Shown: positions 1 to 10,740, counted from the stretch's first letter. The stretch: 64,000 bases of DNA from Trissonchulus latispiculum (GCA_030248195.1 JASAND010010946.1:22871-86870); one strand, 5' to 3'. The notes: a model not told the origin generated them from the letters alone. Numbers and translations are program-made.

Positions 1-2260
1 TCATCTATTTAATAGTATAGATCCTTTTGGTTAAGAGGACCAATTTACCCAAGGGAAGGGAAAATGTGTTTTGCTTTCACCCTTTAGCATCAAATTTGGG
101 TCATTTTGGAAAATTCATATAGTAGATTCAAACCTCAGTTTAAGGTTTGATTCATTTTGAGCGCATTTTGTTGTTATAAAATCCAATTCAAAATGAAAAT
201 TGTTGAAACTTTGCAAAATAAGTACATTTAGCATTCTAACACCTACTTCCGCTTAAAACTAGACATTTCCGTTCTGAGAAGATTTTAGTGTCTTGATGTT
301 TTCAATTCATCAGCCATGGTTTCAATCTGTCTTTCGTTTCGGTCCTTCGGTCCTGTCGGTCCTACATTAAACCAAATACCCAAATTTAAATCATATATCA
401 TAGCTGTTTCTTTAGTAGAGCAAAAAATTAATTCATTAACGGATTCGATGTTGCAAAAGCTAGCTAGCCCTTTGACATATAACAGTATTCCGTTTGGTGC
501 AAATTAAGTTAAAATTTGAAAGAATTCCAATTGGCGTAGGGTCCTGTAGAGGATTCACAAGCTGGTCTGTCGGTCAAAAAATTGACATGCATACAAATTC
601 TGTTGCGCCCTGAACTCTAAAGGCACGGTGCTTACACTTTGCAGGAATAAGATCCTTACATTTTTTGCTGTCGTCTTAATATATAATCTCTAGACCACTC
701 TAAGCGTTTCTGTACGATGCGATCATAGTGTGATAAATTGGGCGTGCTACGCCCGTACGGGGGGTTGTTAACTACGGTCTTATGAACTGATGTGAACCAA
801 ATGCGTCCAAGTTTTCTTTATTAAAAATACACCAACTATCTGCCTCAAATTTTGCGAAAATTACATGATTTTGTTAATTCTTGCTTTCGCAAGGATATAT
901 GCATTACATTTTCTTATCGCTGTTATTTCATAACATTTCAAAGATGTGAGTCAATTACATACTCCAAAGGTCTCTGGTAGAATCGTCAGAAAACTGTGTA
1001 AAATATAAGCCAATGAATGTACCAACTCAACCGTATTATAGCCCAATACTTGGTCAAAGGCTAAGGTAAGTTAGGGGATGGATACCAATTTTATTAGATA
1101 AAAAACGGCGCACCATCACGTCACAACTTTTTGTCAATTCCGAACTTTGACTTGGCATTTAAGAAAGCAACGCTCGAAAGCCGGAATATTTTTAGTATAT
1201 ATTTGATACTAGTAACAGTTAATATTCGTGTCAAAAAGGACCAGAATTGGACAACAGTTAATCCGCTAGAGATGGAATAAGCTTTTAAAAATATTCATTT
1301 TTCGTACCAAAATTTCTACTTTGGCCTTCATCCGAAAACAGTGTATATCTATATACGTATTGTTGCCCACCCTATAATATTGGGCAAAGTTTTCCGATGA
1401 TTTCGTTCTAACCAGTTCGAAGCCCCACCCCTTTAATTCAACATCATAATATATAGCAATTTAATTTTAATCTTTTTAATTGGCCATTTTAATGTAGAAG
1501 AGAATGCTTTCAAACCATTAAAAATTTTCAATATAATTTTATCCGTATTTTATAAATTGACAATTTCAACCCAAAACATCAACATCTTACTGTGTAGACA
1601 CCATTCTTATTTCGTGACTTAGGAAAAAGTCCTATTCAAGCACAAGGATAAGAATCCGTCTTAATATATTAGATGCTATAATACACTAGTTCTATAAAAT
1701 AAAACTATCCAAACAGCTAATAAACATAACTGGTATACTAATAAACCAAGCTAATAAACCAATGTAAATAAAACAGGCAAAATAAAATAACATACATGCA
1801 AGCATGCGAAATGCAACAGACATCAAGGAACAGCTAGCTGACAGAAATAGCTAACAAATTCTCACATGACCTGACCACAAATGTGACAAATGTGAAACCA
1901 GTTATTACGAAAAGTTTAACCAGGAGCTTTACCATCCGAAATTCACAAAACCATGGGATAATGGGATATAAACTTGATTTTGTTAAACTTTTATTTTGTT
2001 AAATTTGTTAAACAGACTTTGTTCAAAGAGTTACTGATCGTGAACCCCCAGACCTGCGAAATCAGAGCGGAGCAGCCGCCCGACTAATGCGGCCAATGAA
2101 CATGCGTTTATCCTGATCAAATAAATACACATACATATTAAAGATTTTCGAACAAAATTTAGCAAAATCAAATGTTTTAAACAATTCCTGAAGTTAGACA
2201 TTTATTCCTAAGTTCTGATTAAACATTGAAAATCTTATAATTTTTACTCATTTTGAGTTA
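1..2260. other. Non-coding AT-rich stretch
   Basis: I see no gene, RNA gene or clear repeat here. Open frames are short and of the kind expected by chance in AT-rich DNA. Confidence 0.6.
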
Positions 2261-2268
2261 CCCCTTTC

Positions 2269-2539
2269 TAGTGTTTGAGGCCGGCCGGCCGGCTACCGTG
2301 CCTAGAGCAGTCTGCAGTGCAATTATTATAACGGCTAAGATATTTATTTTCGGATGTTTTCTTAGAAAAATAGCACAGCTTAGCATAGAAAATTAGCATT
2401 ACTAGATTTGGAGTTCATTTTAGGTTTAGTTGCTCTATTTTGTAAATTTCTGAATGGTGATTTTTATCCCAGCCGGTGGCAGGCCGGCGAGCAAAAGTCG
2501 TCGGCCGGCGGCGCATAGGCCGGCCGGCCTCAAACACTA
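2269..2539. mobile_element. Non-autonomous hAT-type miniature element with 8-bp TSD
   Basis: The element starts TAGTGTTTGAGGCCGGCCGG and ends with the inverted sequence, giving a terminal inverted repeat of about 22 bp. It is flanked on both sides by the identical octamer CCCCTTTC (2261-2268 and 2540-2547). An 8-bp target duplication with a YARNG-type terminus is the hAT signature. The ends are unusually GC-rich (tandem CCGG) against an AT-rich middle. There is no transposase, so it must be mobilised in trans. Confidence 0.85.
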
Positions 2540-2547
2540 CCCCTTTC

Positions 2548-4919
2548 AAATTTTTTCTATGCAGACCCTCATTGAAGAAGGGGCTGCACGCATGCGTATT
2601 AAATCGGCATTTGACGTGTTAAATAAAATACGTATTCAAACCGATAATAGTTAGCACTTGAACTTAGCACAAATCGGACTTTCGGGCCATTATAAAAATT
2701 TAATTGAGGATAGTAGACATATTGTACCACTTAACTAACATTTAACAGCCCATTCGTGTCCTGTGCCAGTAAGTTTAGTAGAAGAACAAGTTACCAGAAA
2801 CTATCCTATCCGTTATATTGGGTTGCGGCACGATGGCTGAACTACGCCCCCATACATGCACCATACATCCCCCAAATAACTACACATAAATTGAATGTTT
2901 AGAAACAAATGTGTGAACAGGAAAGATGGAAAATGGGAGGAGTGGAGGAATTATTGGAAAAGAATATGGCTTAAGGTTATTCTCAGTCACAATTTTATCA
3001 TACTTGAAACACAGTTTGAAAATTACCGTGCCAATTGAAAAATAAGTTTTTAAATAAGATTGATATAATACTTAAGACTTTCCAAAATTGCAGAAAAATG
3101 AAACAGTTCGATCTTAGGAAATTTTTACTTTGTCAACAAATCAAAACTCAATTTTTGAAAACCAAGGCGAATTCTAATTAAAAGACTAGAAAAACTAAAG
3201 ACAATCGAAATCAACTGACAACGACACAGTTTGCATTTATACTTTATATAGGTACTTTAACTGCTAACTTTATACCATCACGAACGATAACAATGTTGGG
3301 GTGGGGTATTCGGGTAGATTGGACAGGATCACAATTCCTACACCCGCCTCCCCCAAAAAACCCAAAAAATTATTTAACTTTATGCCAAAAACACTCCATA
3401 CACTCCCAAAAATGATTGAATAAATGCCCACCAAGTACAACGCAATATGACCAACAAAAATTGTTGAACAAAAAAGCACACTGGACCTTAAATCAGTAAA
3501 ACCGGCACTGTTTGCAATGTCAATAAACGAAATGCTGCAAAAATCTGGGTTTTTGTCAGCTGACTAACTCAGCAGCCAATCAGAGCAAAGACACAGGTTC
3601 GCATAAAAGCATGTATCTAGTTCAAGGTGGGACCCCCCCCCGAGACTTTCGGGGGGGGGTCCCGAGTTAATGACCCGAGCATATCAAGCATGATTAGCAC
3701 ATAGTAGCGTAAGAGTTTCATACTCTTATTCTATTATGTACTCTTGGTCTTATTTAGATTATCTATACCTGATCTTTATCCATAGGAGTTTCACTGGTTC
3801 AGCGTACGAGTGAACTACTTAGCGGGCGCATCAGCGGAAAACAGCATGCTTTTACAGAATTTTCTAACCAAATCGAAAGTGTAAAAAGACTTTTCGAAAG
3901 TGTAAATTGCTAAGTAATGAAATAAGTAAATAAAAAAAGAAATACAAAAGTAAATTAAGTAAAGAATTAATACATTTAAATACACGAATAAAGGTTATAT
4001 TAATCGGCATAAATAATCAGTACAAAACGTTGAAAAAGTTTCAGATTGAGAGTTTGGTGTTGCAAATTTCAGCAAAATTTAGTTCAGCTCATTATTTTTT
4101 TATCTTGGTGCCCAGCAATTTAGGTTCTCATTAGAGACCTTTATTTTGCTGCCCTCCGCAGTCCAAAAGGTGGACAAGAGGCGGAGAGGCGAGGATCAAG
4201 GATAGAAAACATGATCCCCAAGCAGTACTGACGTACGGTTATTTCAGTCACGCCCAGAGTAGCATTAGTCGTGCTGTTCGGCGACTACGGCTGCCCCCCG
4301 CAGATCAATAGCGACTAAGATGGCGGAAGTCTATAGAACCCACTCGGAAGGGTTAAAAACGGACAAAATAACGGCTGCAGAAAGGAGTCGGGAGGACGGC
4401 CGAGTACTTAGACAGGAAAGTTGAAAAGTCCACCAAAAAATTTTTGCACATTGAATATTGCATAAACTTAAATTTTTGTCGCCTAGTTAATAATGTTTCA
4501 TTTGATTGCGATACAGGCAGGAAACACAGAGGGACCTTTTTCACCCGCCATGTCCCAACCTGATCCCAATCAACTGCCACATTATCATTTTACAATCTAC
4601 AAAATCTACGGAAGAGTCCACACTAGCCACGACTTGGAGTTTCGATAGATTTAAACTTCCTTTATTTAAACAGTCATTTGATAATTCTTCTTATACAGAA
4701 GAATTTTAACTAAGATTCATACTGAGATTGACAGAAGACCCAGGGGGACCTTTTTCACCCCCCAGGCCTAGTGTCAAAACCCAACTACCACTAAAATGAC
4801 CTTCATAGTGTCGTTCACACGTTCAGTTGCAAAGAGACACTTAGTAGTTTAGTTTTATTAGAGAAACTTAGGAACTTAGCTTTAATCCGTTTTCTTTGTA
4901 GACATACTGTTAGGTTATT
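2548..4919. other. Non-coding stretch left of the Polinton
   Basis: No gene seen. It holds a GC hairpin (3628-3662), a diverged relative of the GAGTACATAATA foldback family near 3703-3760, and two copies of a short sequence, GGGACCTTTTTCACCC, near 4531-4546 and 4745-4760. Confidence 0.5.
3628..3662. repeat. C-run/G-run hairpin
   Basis: GGGAC plus a run of C, a 9-base spacer, then a run of G plus GTCCC forms a near-perfect hairpin. Similar C-run/G-run ends occur in miniature elements elsewhere in the window (for example around 21530), so this may be a remnant of such an element. Confidence 0.6.
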
Positions 4920-4950
4920 GGGTTGCCGCTTTTTCACAAAAAGGCAACCC
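4920..4950. repeat. Hairpin abutting the left Polinton end
   Basis: GGGTTGCC at 4920-4927 and GGCAACCC at 4943-4950 form an inverted repeat, with complementary T and A runs inside. It ends one base before the Polinton TIR. Nothing similar lies outside the right end, so it appears to belong to the flanking DNA. Confidence 0.65.
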
Positions 4951-4951
4951 T

Positions 4952-5252
4952 AGTAGTATAGTAGGAACATTTCGAGCCCCCACTCCGGGAGGGAATGACC
5001 TTGAGAGTTTAAAGTCCCATGAGGTTTGTTTTTGAAAGTTTTGTTCACCACCATCTGTTCTCCCTAGGGTTTTGAGTACGAAACTTCTCATCACACATCA
5101 CATGTCGTCCCTGGGAGCCCCATCTTTTTCTTTTGCATCAATCGGTTAGAAGGTAAGTATTTCCAAATAAGTCGTATAGATTTATAACTTACTTTCCTTT
5201 CCGTCCCTCTGCGTTCTTCCCCCGGGGCTTGGGACCCGGCGTCGGCCCATTA
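4952..5252. repeat. Left Polinton terminal inverted repeat
   Basis: Matches the reverse complement of 18572-18863 nearly throughout. The main difference is an extra 9 nt (ACTTACTTT type) near 5188-5200. The high identity suggests a young insertion or homogenisation. It contains, in outward orientation, two copies of the GGGANNACAGATG-type motif that recurs in the central control region (5046-5069 and 5101-5117). Confidence 0.95.
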
Positions 5253-5261
5253 CCGGACTCC

Positions 5262-5400
5262 TACCTAAGCTACCTACTTTTCTATACTCACCTACGTACT
5301 TGTCTACCTACCTAAGCTCTAGTACACTAACTCACCTACCTACCTAACCTACCTACCTATCTTAGCTAAGCTAATATATACACTAACCTAAGCCCGGTCC
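5262..5400. repeat. ACCTAC-rich spacer beside the left TIR
   Basis: An irregular run of CTACCTAAG / CACCTACC type hexamers fills the space between the left TIR and the 3' side of polB. Together with 5401-5532 it is the polB 3' flank. I see no gene in it. Confidence 0.6.
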
Positions 5401-5532
5401 TAGTCTAATGTTTTTGTAGTTTTTATGTTTTATTATTTTTTAATTTTCTACACACAACATACAACAAATATGTACAACTATTTACAGTAGCCCTTAAGAG
5501 GACTGTTGGGATAAACACATACAACAAACATA

Positions 5533-8500
5533 TTAAATATCCAAAGGGGCCGTACTCACCCCGTCTGCTAACACTTTCCTTTTGGGGTAGACATAGCCTA
5601 GGGCGTCCTTTGTTTGATGGTACTGAACTGTTTTATTTTCTGGGTGTAGGAACCCTCGATTTTCCCCTGATTTTGTATTGCCCGTTTCCAAAACTTCTTT
5701 GAAATCTTCAGGAGTGTAGCTATTTAGGGCTTTGCTCACCCCTTTATGGGAGACTTTGTTCGTCTTTCCCCAAGCTAGGTAAGTTTTACTACAAAGGGCT
5801 ATTATACCATCTCCGGTCCATTCCTCTTTGAACAATCCAGGGATGCGTTTTTGGGAAGGGTCTAGGACAAAGAAATCTTTAAGAGCCTTTTGCCATTGTT
5901 TTTCATTTCTAATAGGGACACAATCACTTAGATTTTTGGAGGAGCAGGCGAAGTAGAGGGAGTCGGTATCCATTTGGCAAAGTTGGAAAGTTTCAGGCCA
6001 CAAATTTGGTTTCAGGCAATCGTAGTAAAATTGGAGCATTCTAAGCTTCGCGTATTGGTAGACGAAGAACCCCACTAACTCCGGAAGTCGGTAAACAATT
6101 TTTGACTTAGCCGATTGAACCTCATAGATCCCGTTTCCCAGGTCATCTAATCTCCTAAACCTCCACCCATTAACTTCTCTGCTGGCTCCTGACCTTTGAC
6201 AATATTTTACATCCTGATGCTTCTCTAGATTTGTAATAGTTCGACCGTAATAGGAATTTCCCAAAAGTTTAAACATTTCCCCCTTAAGTGCTAAATCGGG
6301 ATCGGAATCGGCTGCAGATCGATGGTAAGTAACTTCATCTCCCAGTTCTTTGAAACAAGCCTTAGGTTTGAATTCTATTGCCTGGTAAATTTTAGTAATT
6401 ATCAGTCCATGTTTGAGATACCATTTAATTAGGGGAGTAGCTAGGAGAATTTTCTTTCCAAAGTAACTCCCAATCAATCCTCTTCTAGGTTGGTTCATTA
6501 GATCATTCAATTCGCAAAATGTTTTCATGTGATCCCCTATATCTTCTTTAGTAATTTCTACATTTTTGAAAATAGGGGTCATCTCAGCAAAATGTTCTTT
6601 CTTATCCTCAGGAACTTCTATATCCACCTCAACTAGTCCGAAGAGTCTATTGGCTTGAATTTGGGTAACTAGCTGTGCAAAAGTGAGAACCGATTTTTTC
6701 TTAGGGAGATTGAAGTGTTCCTCCATAAACTCTTGCATATCCGGGGAACCTTTTAGGTCTTCATCAAATTCACATTCCCACTTTTCAATCAAATCGAAAC
6801 CCCCATCTTTAATTGTCTGGGAGACCCTTTCGGTTCTTTCCCTTCTTTTCGTTCTATCTTCAGGGTCCTGATTCCTATCCAATTGACACCCATGCCCGTG
6901 GAAATAGCACCCATGGAACTGTAAAACTAAATTCTTTTCAGATACCCATCCGTCAACCTTAGATTTCCCTATCCTTTTTTGTCCCCCATTGTAAGCATGC
7001 TCAACTCGAACCCCCATTGCCTTTGCCATATACTCTAGCCACATTGCCTCTTTTCTACCCCGTTGTAGCCATCTCTTGAATTTCCCATCTTCTGTGGGTT
7101 TCCATTCGGCGTACAATCCAGTGGGCATTTCTTGCATTGTGCACCAGAGATATAGGGCATTTGCATCGAACCCAAAAATTTGTGCAACTTTGAATCCATT
7201 TGTAATTTCGGTAACCCCGGCTTCATGATATCTATGGAATACCAAGCTAGGCCCCCCAACTATATTATCCTTAATTAGTTTATGCCAATGTTTTGTAAAC
7301 TTATTAACAAGGGGAACGATCGTATGTTTAGGTATTTTATTCATCATGTGTTTGTAAGCCAGACCAGGAAGAGAGATAGCCCCACTTTTAAACATGCCAG
7401 TCCCCATAGTTTTCCAAAATTCTACCATCTTTTCGGTAGCTTGAAGGAATGGTCCCACGTCTAAATTATTGTACCAGATTAGAAGATCCCGCACAGTTTT
7501 AAATTTGTATTTTCTCCAGGCTGCTACAACGGCTGTGAAGTCCTCATCAGAAATTTCCTGTTGTTTAAGGGTTGAATAATATAAGTCACGGTGAGGAAAA
7601 CCCCGATCTAGGAATTCAAGGGAAGTAAAAGCTTCGTAGGGGAAAGCGCCTTTTTGATCCTCAATTTTAAATCCCTTTAGCCACTTTTTGTATGAAGTAC
7701 CAGCGGCAAGGTAGTTTGTAATATCCAGAAAGTACAATTTTGGCGTAGAGAGGGCCATATAATTGTTATTCTTTTTGACTACATACTTAGTTTCTTGGCC
7801 ATTTAAAAGTAAATTTGTAATCAGACAAGACTTTATAAGGTTCATATCAAATTTTCCTGAGTTGAAACCTAGAGTAGGAACTTCCTTTAACCATTCCTCG
7901 AAGTCGGCTAGAAGTTTTTCATGTTCAGCTAGGCCAGATAAGGTGGGCTCATAAATTTCCCTAAGAAGTTCATAGGCCTTATCCGCTATTTCCTCCATGT
8001 AATCCTTTATTCGGACCACCAAATCGTAGGGATCCCCAGTAGTAATTAGACAATTTGGAGTTTCATAGCCAGGGACATTGGAAGCAATGGAAACCGATGC
8101 AGGGATTAATTCCTTTTCGTAAATAAGTTTGGGTCCACTTTTCTTATCAGTTTCCTTGAACATGCACTCGAAATCGTAGGCTATTCTAAAGGGGTAGTAC
8201 CATTCTGGCACCGGAATTCCCAGCTCACTAATTTTATCCAGGATTGTTTTAGTAGGTCCGACTCCTCCACCTGGGAATAAATGCTTTATGCCAACTTCGC
8301 AGCTTTTTGAATGTTTCATAAAATTACCATGATGGTGGAATAACTTATCACAATTTGAGCACTTCCAAGTTTGAGTGAACTTATTCAAATTTTTGATAAA
8401 AGAGAAGTGGTTTTCGTAAATATTTAGGGCCATTTTCCTGGAATGTTTACCCAGAGGCCTTCTAATAAGTTTTGCTGCAATATCTGTAATTTCCTGATCC

Positions 8501-9825
8501 CTCTCGTGATTTTGAATTAGGAGTTCATTGAGATCTTCAGGCTCCTCATCGGCTTCCTCAGCTGTAGGCCCTAACTCATAAACTGAAATACCAATATCAA
8601 ACGTTTCCTCTAATTCATCTAGGTCTTCAAGGCAAACTCCATTAAACTCATCCCCAGGTTGAACCCATTGATTGATTAGCTCATTTGTTTTTTCCTCTAA
8701 ACCTTTAATTTTTGATCCCAAACCTAAAGCAAGGCACCTAAAGAAACATTTATCATCTTCATAAGGTCTCCCTGTCTTTTTATTAGTAACCAATGCATTG
8801 ATACCTCTGTTATTTTTGACATAATCTGGAAGATATCTAGCCTCGCCCACTGCATAGGAAATAAGTTTATTTATGTAGAAGCAAACATTGGTAACTTGAA
8901 GAACAGTCCACTTTGTATTCGGACGCTGTTGCCTAACCCACTCAAGAATATCCCCCTTATCCAATTCGTAGAAAATTTTTCCTAAATCGCCCTCATTTGA
9001 AATGTGGATAGGTTCATCTAAATATCGGCTATTCCCGGAAGGATAGTAGTATCTAAGTTCTCCGTCTTCGATGTTCCTAAGTACGAACCCGAATGATAAA
9101 TTAAATTTAAATTGCCACCTTTGAAGTTTGAAAATAATTTTAACTAGGTCCTTCAATTTGGACGGGTTCTCCAGCCGAAAGTTGTACCTATTTTGGATTC
9201 CGGAAGAAACAAAGTAACGAGTCCTAATCCGACTCCAATTTTCTCTATAAATTTGGGCAAGGTCCTCGGAGAAATCCTTCACAATACTCCTAGTCAATTT
9301 GGGGGCATCTTCAGTAGGGAGATTAGAGAAATGAGTCTGTCGTAGGGTCCTGGGGTCCTGAATCTTTGGGGCTTCTCGGTGGGTTCTAAGGTGGCCCTGA
9401 TATCCCTTGTAGGTCTTGTATTTGAAGCCGCATTTTCGGCATTCATAGGAGGGGCACCCATTGGGATGAAACTTATTTATGTGCCTGTTCAAGTTATCTT
9501 TTCGAGTGAAGGTTTTAACACAATGTGGGCAAGGGAAAATTGGATTAGAAGGATGGGTTGCCTTATGCTTTTGTAGCTCGGCCAATGTGGGGAATGACTC
9601 GTTGCAGGTGGGACAGGTGTGGACAGTGCTAGCAGTTGGAGTGGTAGTTTGGGGAAGGGATTGGGCATATGTCCAGAATTCGTCTGAACCAATTACCTCT
9701 TTGCCGTTCCACTCAGATTTTATGAGCAAGACGGCTTTGTCGCGCAAGGCTTTAGTCATCTGGGGATCATCTTTCCAAATTCCACTTTCGATAGCGACGT
9801 TCAACTGAGAAATCGAAGACATCAT
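5533..9825 (-). CDS. polB: Polinton DNA polymerase B (protein-primed type) with N-terminal zinc fingers
   Basis: Replicative polymerase of the element, about 1430 aa. Three C2H2 zinc fingers lie at about residues 71-150, and a fourth CxxC...HxxxxC finger at 490-510. The 3'-5' exonuclease motifs are present: YDFE (~551), NSGKFD (~655) and YNNLD (~786). Polymerase motifs follow: A, FDANALY (~888); B, KLLGNSYYG; and C, DTDS (~1286). All catalytic acids are present. Between A and B sits the FHGCYFHGHGC segment (~971-981), a histidine/cysteine-rich insertion common in Polinton polymerases and suggestive of a nuclease-like module (inference). The region around 355-370 (DDKCFFRCLALG) is also typical of the N-terminal extension. 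I start at the first ATG (9825), with a second ATG directly after. The gene diverges from the capsid block and has its own promoter near 10137. Confidence 0.95.
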   Translation of the reverse strand: MMSSISQLNVAIESGIWKDDPQMTKALRDKAVLLIKSEWNGKEVIGSDEFWTYAQSLPQTTTPTASTVHTCPTCNESFPTLAELQKHKATHPSNPIFPCPHCVKTFTRKDNLNRHINKFHPNGCPSYECRKCGFKYKTYKGYQGHLRTHREAPKIQDPRTLRQTHFSNLPTEDAPKLTRSIVKDFSEDLAQIYRENWSRIRTRYFVSSGIQNRYNFRLENPSKLKDLVKIIFKLQRWQFKFNLSFGFVLRNIEDGELRYYYPSGNSRYLDEPIHISNEGDLGKIFYELDKGDILEWVRQQRPNTKWTVLQVTNVCFYINKLISYAVGEARYLPDYVKNNRGINALVTNKKTGRPYEDDKCFFRCLALGLGSKIKGLEEKTNELINQWVQPGDEFNGVCLEDLDELEETFDIGISVYELGPTAEEADEEPEDLNELLIQNHERDQEITDIAAKLIRRPLGKHSRKMALNIYENHFSFIKNLNKFTQTWKCSNCDKLFHHHGNFMKHSKSCEVGIKHLFPGGGVGPTKTILDKISELGIPVPEWYYPFRIAYDFECMFKETDKKSGPKLIYEKELIPASVSIASNVPGYETPNCLITTGDPYDLVVRIKDYMEEIADKAYELLREIYEPTLSGLAEHEKLLADFEEWLKEVPTLGFNSGKFDMNLIKSCLITNLLLNGQETKYVVKKNNNYMALSTPKLYFLDITNYLAAGTSYKKWLKGFKIEDQKGAFPYEAFTSLEFLDRGFPHRDLYYSTLKQQEISDEDFTAVVAAWRKYKFKTVRDLLIWYNNLDVGPFLQATEKMVEFWKTMGTGMFKSGAISLPGLAYKHMMNKIPKHTIVPLVNKFTKHWHKLIKDNIVGGPSLVFHRYHEAGVTEITNGFKVAQIFGFDANALYLWCTMQEMPTGLYAEWKPTEDGKFKRWLQRGRKEAMWLEYMAKAMGVRVEHAYNGGQKRIGKSKVDGWVSEKNLVLQFHGCYFHGHGCQLDRNQDPEDRTKRRERTERVSQTIKDGGFDLIEKWECEFDEDLKGSPDMQEFMEEHFNLPKKKSVLTFAQLVTQIQANRLFGLVEVDIEVPEDKKEHFAEMTPIFKNVEITKEDIGDHMKTFCELNDLMNQPRRGLIGSYFGKKILLATPLIKWYLKHGLIITKIYQAIEFKPKACFKELGDEVTYHRSAADSDPDLALKGEMFKLLGNSYYGRTITNLEKHQDVKYCQRSGASREVNGWRFRRLDDLGNGIYEVQSAKSKIVYRLPELVGFFVYQYAKLRMLQFYYDCLKPNLWPETFQLCQMDTDSLYFACSSKNLSDCVPIRNEKQWQKALKDFFVLDPSQKRIPGLFKEEWTGDGIIALCSKTYLAWGKTNKVSHKGVSKALNSYTPEDFKEVLETGNTKSGENRGFLHPENKTVQYHQTKDALGYVYPKRKVLADGVSTAPLDI

Positions 9826-9839
9826 CAAAATATAAAATC

Positions 9840-10090
9840 AAATTTAGCAAGCGTTTATATGCACTTTAGAATTTCTATGTATTCTTGCTTTTATGTCCTC
9901 TAAGAACTGCCTGTATTAACTTTGCCCTTTTATTAACTTTGCTTATATGTGCTTTATCGTTTATATGAAGTTTACTACCTCTCAAAATTTACCGCTTTTA
10001 TTAACTTCACCGTTTATATGAACTTTCCTGTTTATATGTACTTATTTCAAAATTGTTGCAACTGTTTATATGTATTCGCAAGATCACAGA
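9840..10090 (-). promoter_or_regulatory. polB leader with iterated CATATAAAC motifs
   Basis: The predicted polB leader (about 10137 to 9826) contains at least five copies of GTTTATATG (plus strand; CATATAAAC in the transcript), mixed with TTTTATTAACTTTGC-like segments. I find no ATG upstream of the polB start, so scanning ribosomes would reach it directly. Iterated AT motifs beside a replicase gene could be binding sites for a replication or regulatory protein. That role is inference. Confidence 0.6.
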
Positions 10091-10105
10091 GAGCACTTTT
10101 AGAAC

Positions 10106-10169
10106 CGACCGCTCGCGACGACTGACAGAGTCCAACTGACGGGGTACCCGATTTTTGCGCCCTTATATA
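10106..10169 (-). promoter_or_regulatory. polB core promoter: TATA, TCAGT initiator, DPE
   Basis: On the minus strand, TATATAAG (10169-10162) is followed 32 nt later by a TCAGT initiator with A+1 at 10137. GGTCG then lies exactly at +28 to +32 (10110-10106), the position and sequence of the downstream promoter element known in Drosophila. The same three-part layout lies upstream of the RING gene. The transcription start is predicted only. Confidence 0.75.
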
Positions 10170-10190
10170 GGTTTTTGTTAATTCCCAGGG

Positions 10191-10318
10191 GACAAAGATC
10201 AAAGGTGCCGACAGCGGGGGTAATCAATCAAAAGTGACAGGTCATCAATCAAATTTGACAGGTGCGGCAAAGATCAAAGGCGCCGACAGGGTGGGTCATC
10301 AATCAAAAGTGACAGGTG
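10191..10318. repeat. Two tandem copies of a ~77-bp control-region repeat
   Basis: CAAAGATCAAAGG(T/C)GCCGACAG followed by ATCAATCAAAAGTGACAGGT occurs at about 10192-10241 and 10268-10318. An extra ATCAATCAAATTTGACAGGT half-copy lies between them. It sits between the polB promoter and the plus-strand gene block. Confidence 0.75.
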
Positions 10319-10606
10319 TCCCAAGGGACGACAGATGGTAAGCGGGGTTTAAAATTTTGGAAAAGTCCCAAGGGAGAACATATGGCAAGCGTAGAAAAAA
10401 TTTGGCAAAAGGGTCCCTAGGGTATAATTACCTGGCTTCGGTTTTGGGTCCCTGGGGATGACAGATGGCAAGCGTACAAAAACGTTTGTGAAACGGTCCC
10501 AAGGGGATAACAATTTGGCGTTGGTTTTCGGTCCCTGGGGATGCCAGATGGTAAGCGTAGAAAATCATTTTTGCCAAGTGGTCCCTGGGGACGGCAGATG
10601 GCAAGC
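10319..10606 (+). promoter_or_regulatory. Five direct repeats of a TIR-shared motif
   Basis: Copies of a ~25-bp sequence, consensus GTCCCNNGGGANNACAGATG followed by GNAAGCG, begin at 10318, 10365, 10448, 10531 and 10581. The same core appears in both TIRs (GGGAGAACAGATGG at 18751-18764 and GGGACGACATG at 18704-18714, with mirror copies at 5046-5069 and 5101-5117). Degenerate half-copies with AATTTGGCGTTGGTTTT tails lie between. Shared placement at both ends and at the divergent control region fits a site for an element-encoded protein (replication, transcription or packaging). The function is inference. Confidence 0.75.
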
Positions 10607-10691
10607 CTCGAACAATGTTCTGTAAAATGGGGGAATAATAATTTGGCGTTGGTTTTGGGTCCCAGGAGAGGGTAAGAGAAAGGAAATATGA

Positions 10692-10699
10692 TGACGTCA
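10692..10699. promoter_or_regulatory. Perfect CRE/ATF-type palindrome upstream of the late block
   Basis: TGACGTCA, the CREB/ATF consensus, lies 42 bp before the first plus-strand ATG (10741). I found no convincing TATA box for this block, so a host bZIP factor could contribute to its transcription. This is inference from one site. Confidence 0.4.
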
Positions 10700-10740
10700 T
10701 AAAAACCAGAAATTGATACCAATTAAGAAACAATATTGAA

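Noticed and set aside
9826..9828. TTG as the polB start
   Set aside because: Two ATG codons follow at once, and the predicted leader has no other ATG. The first ATG (9825) is the natural start.
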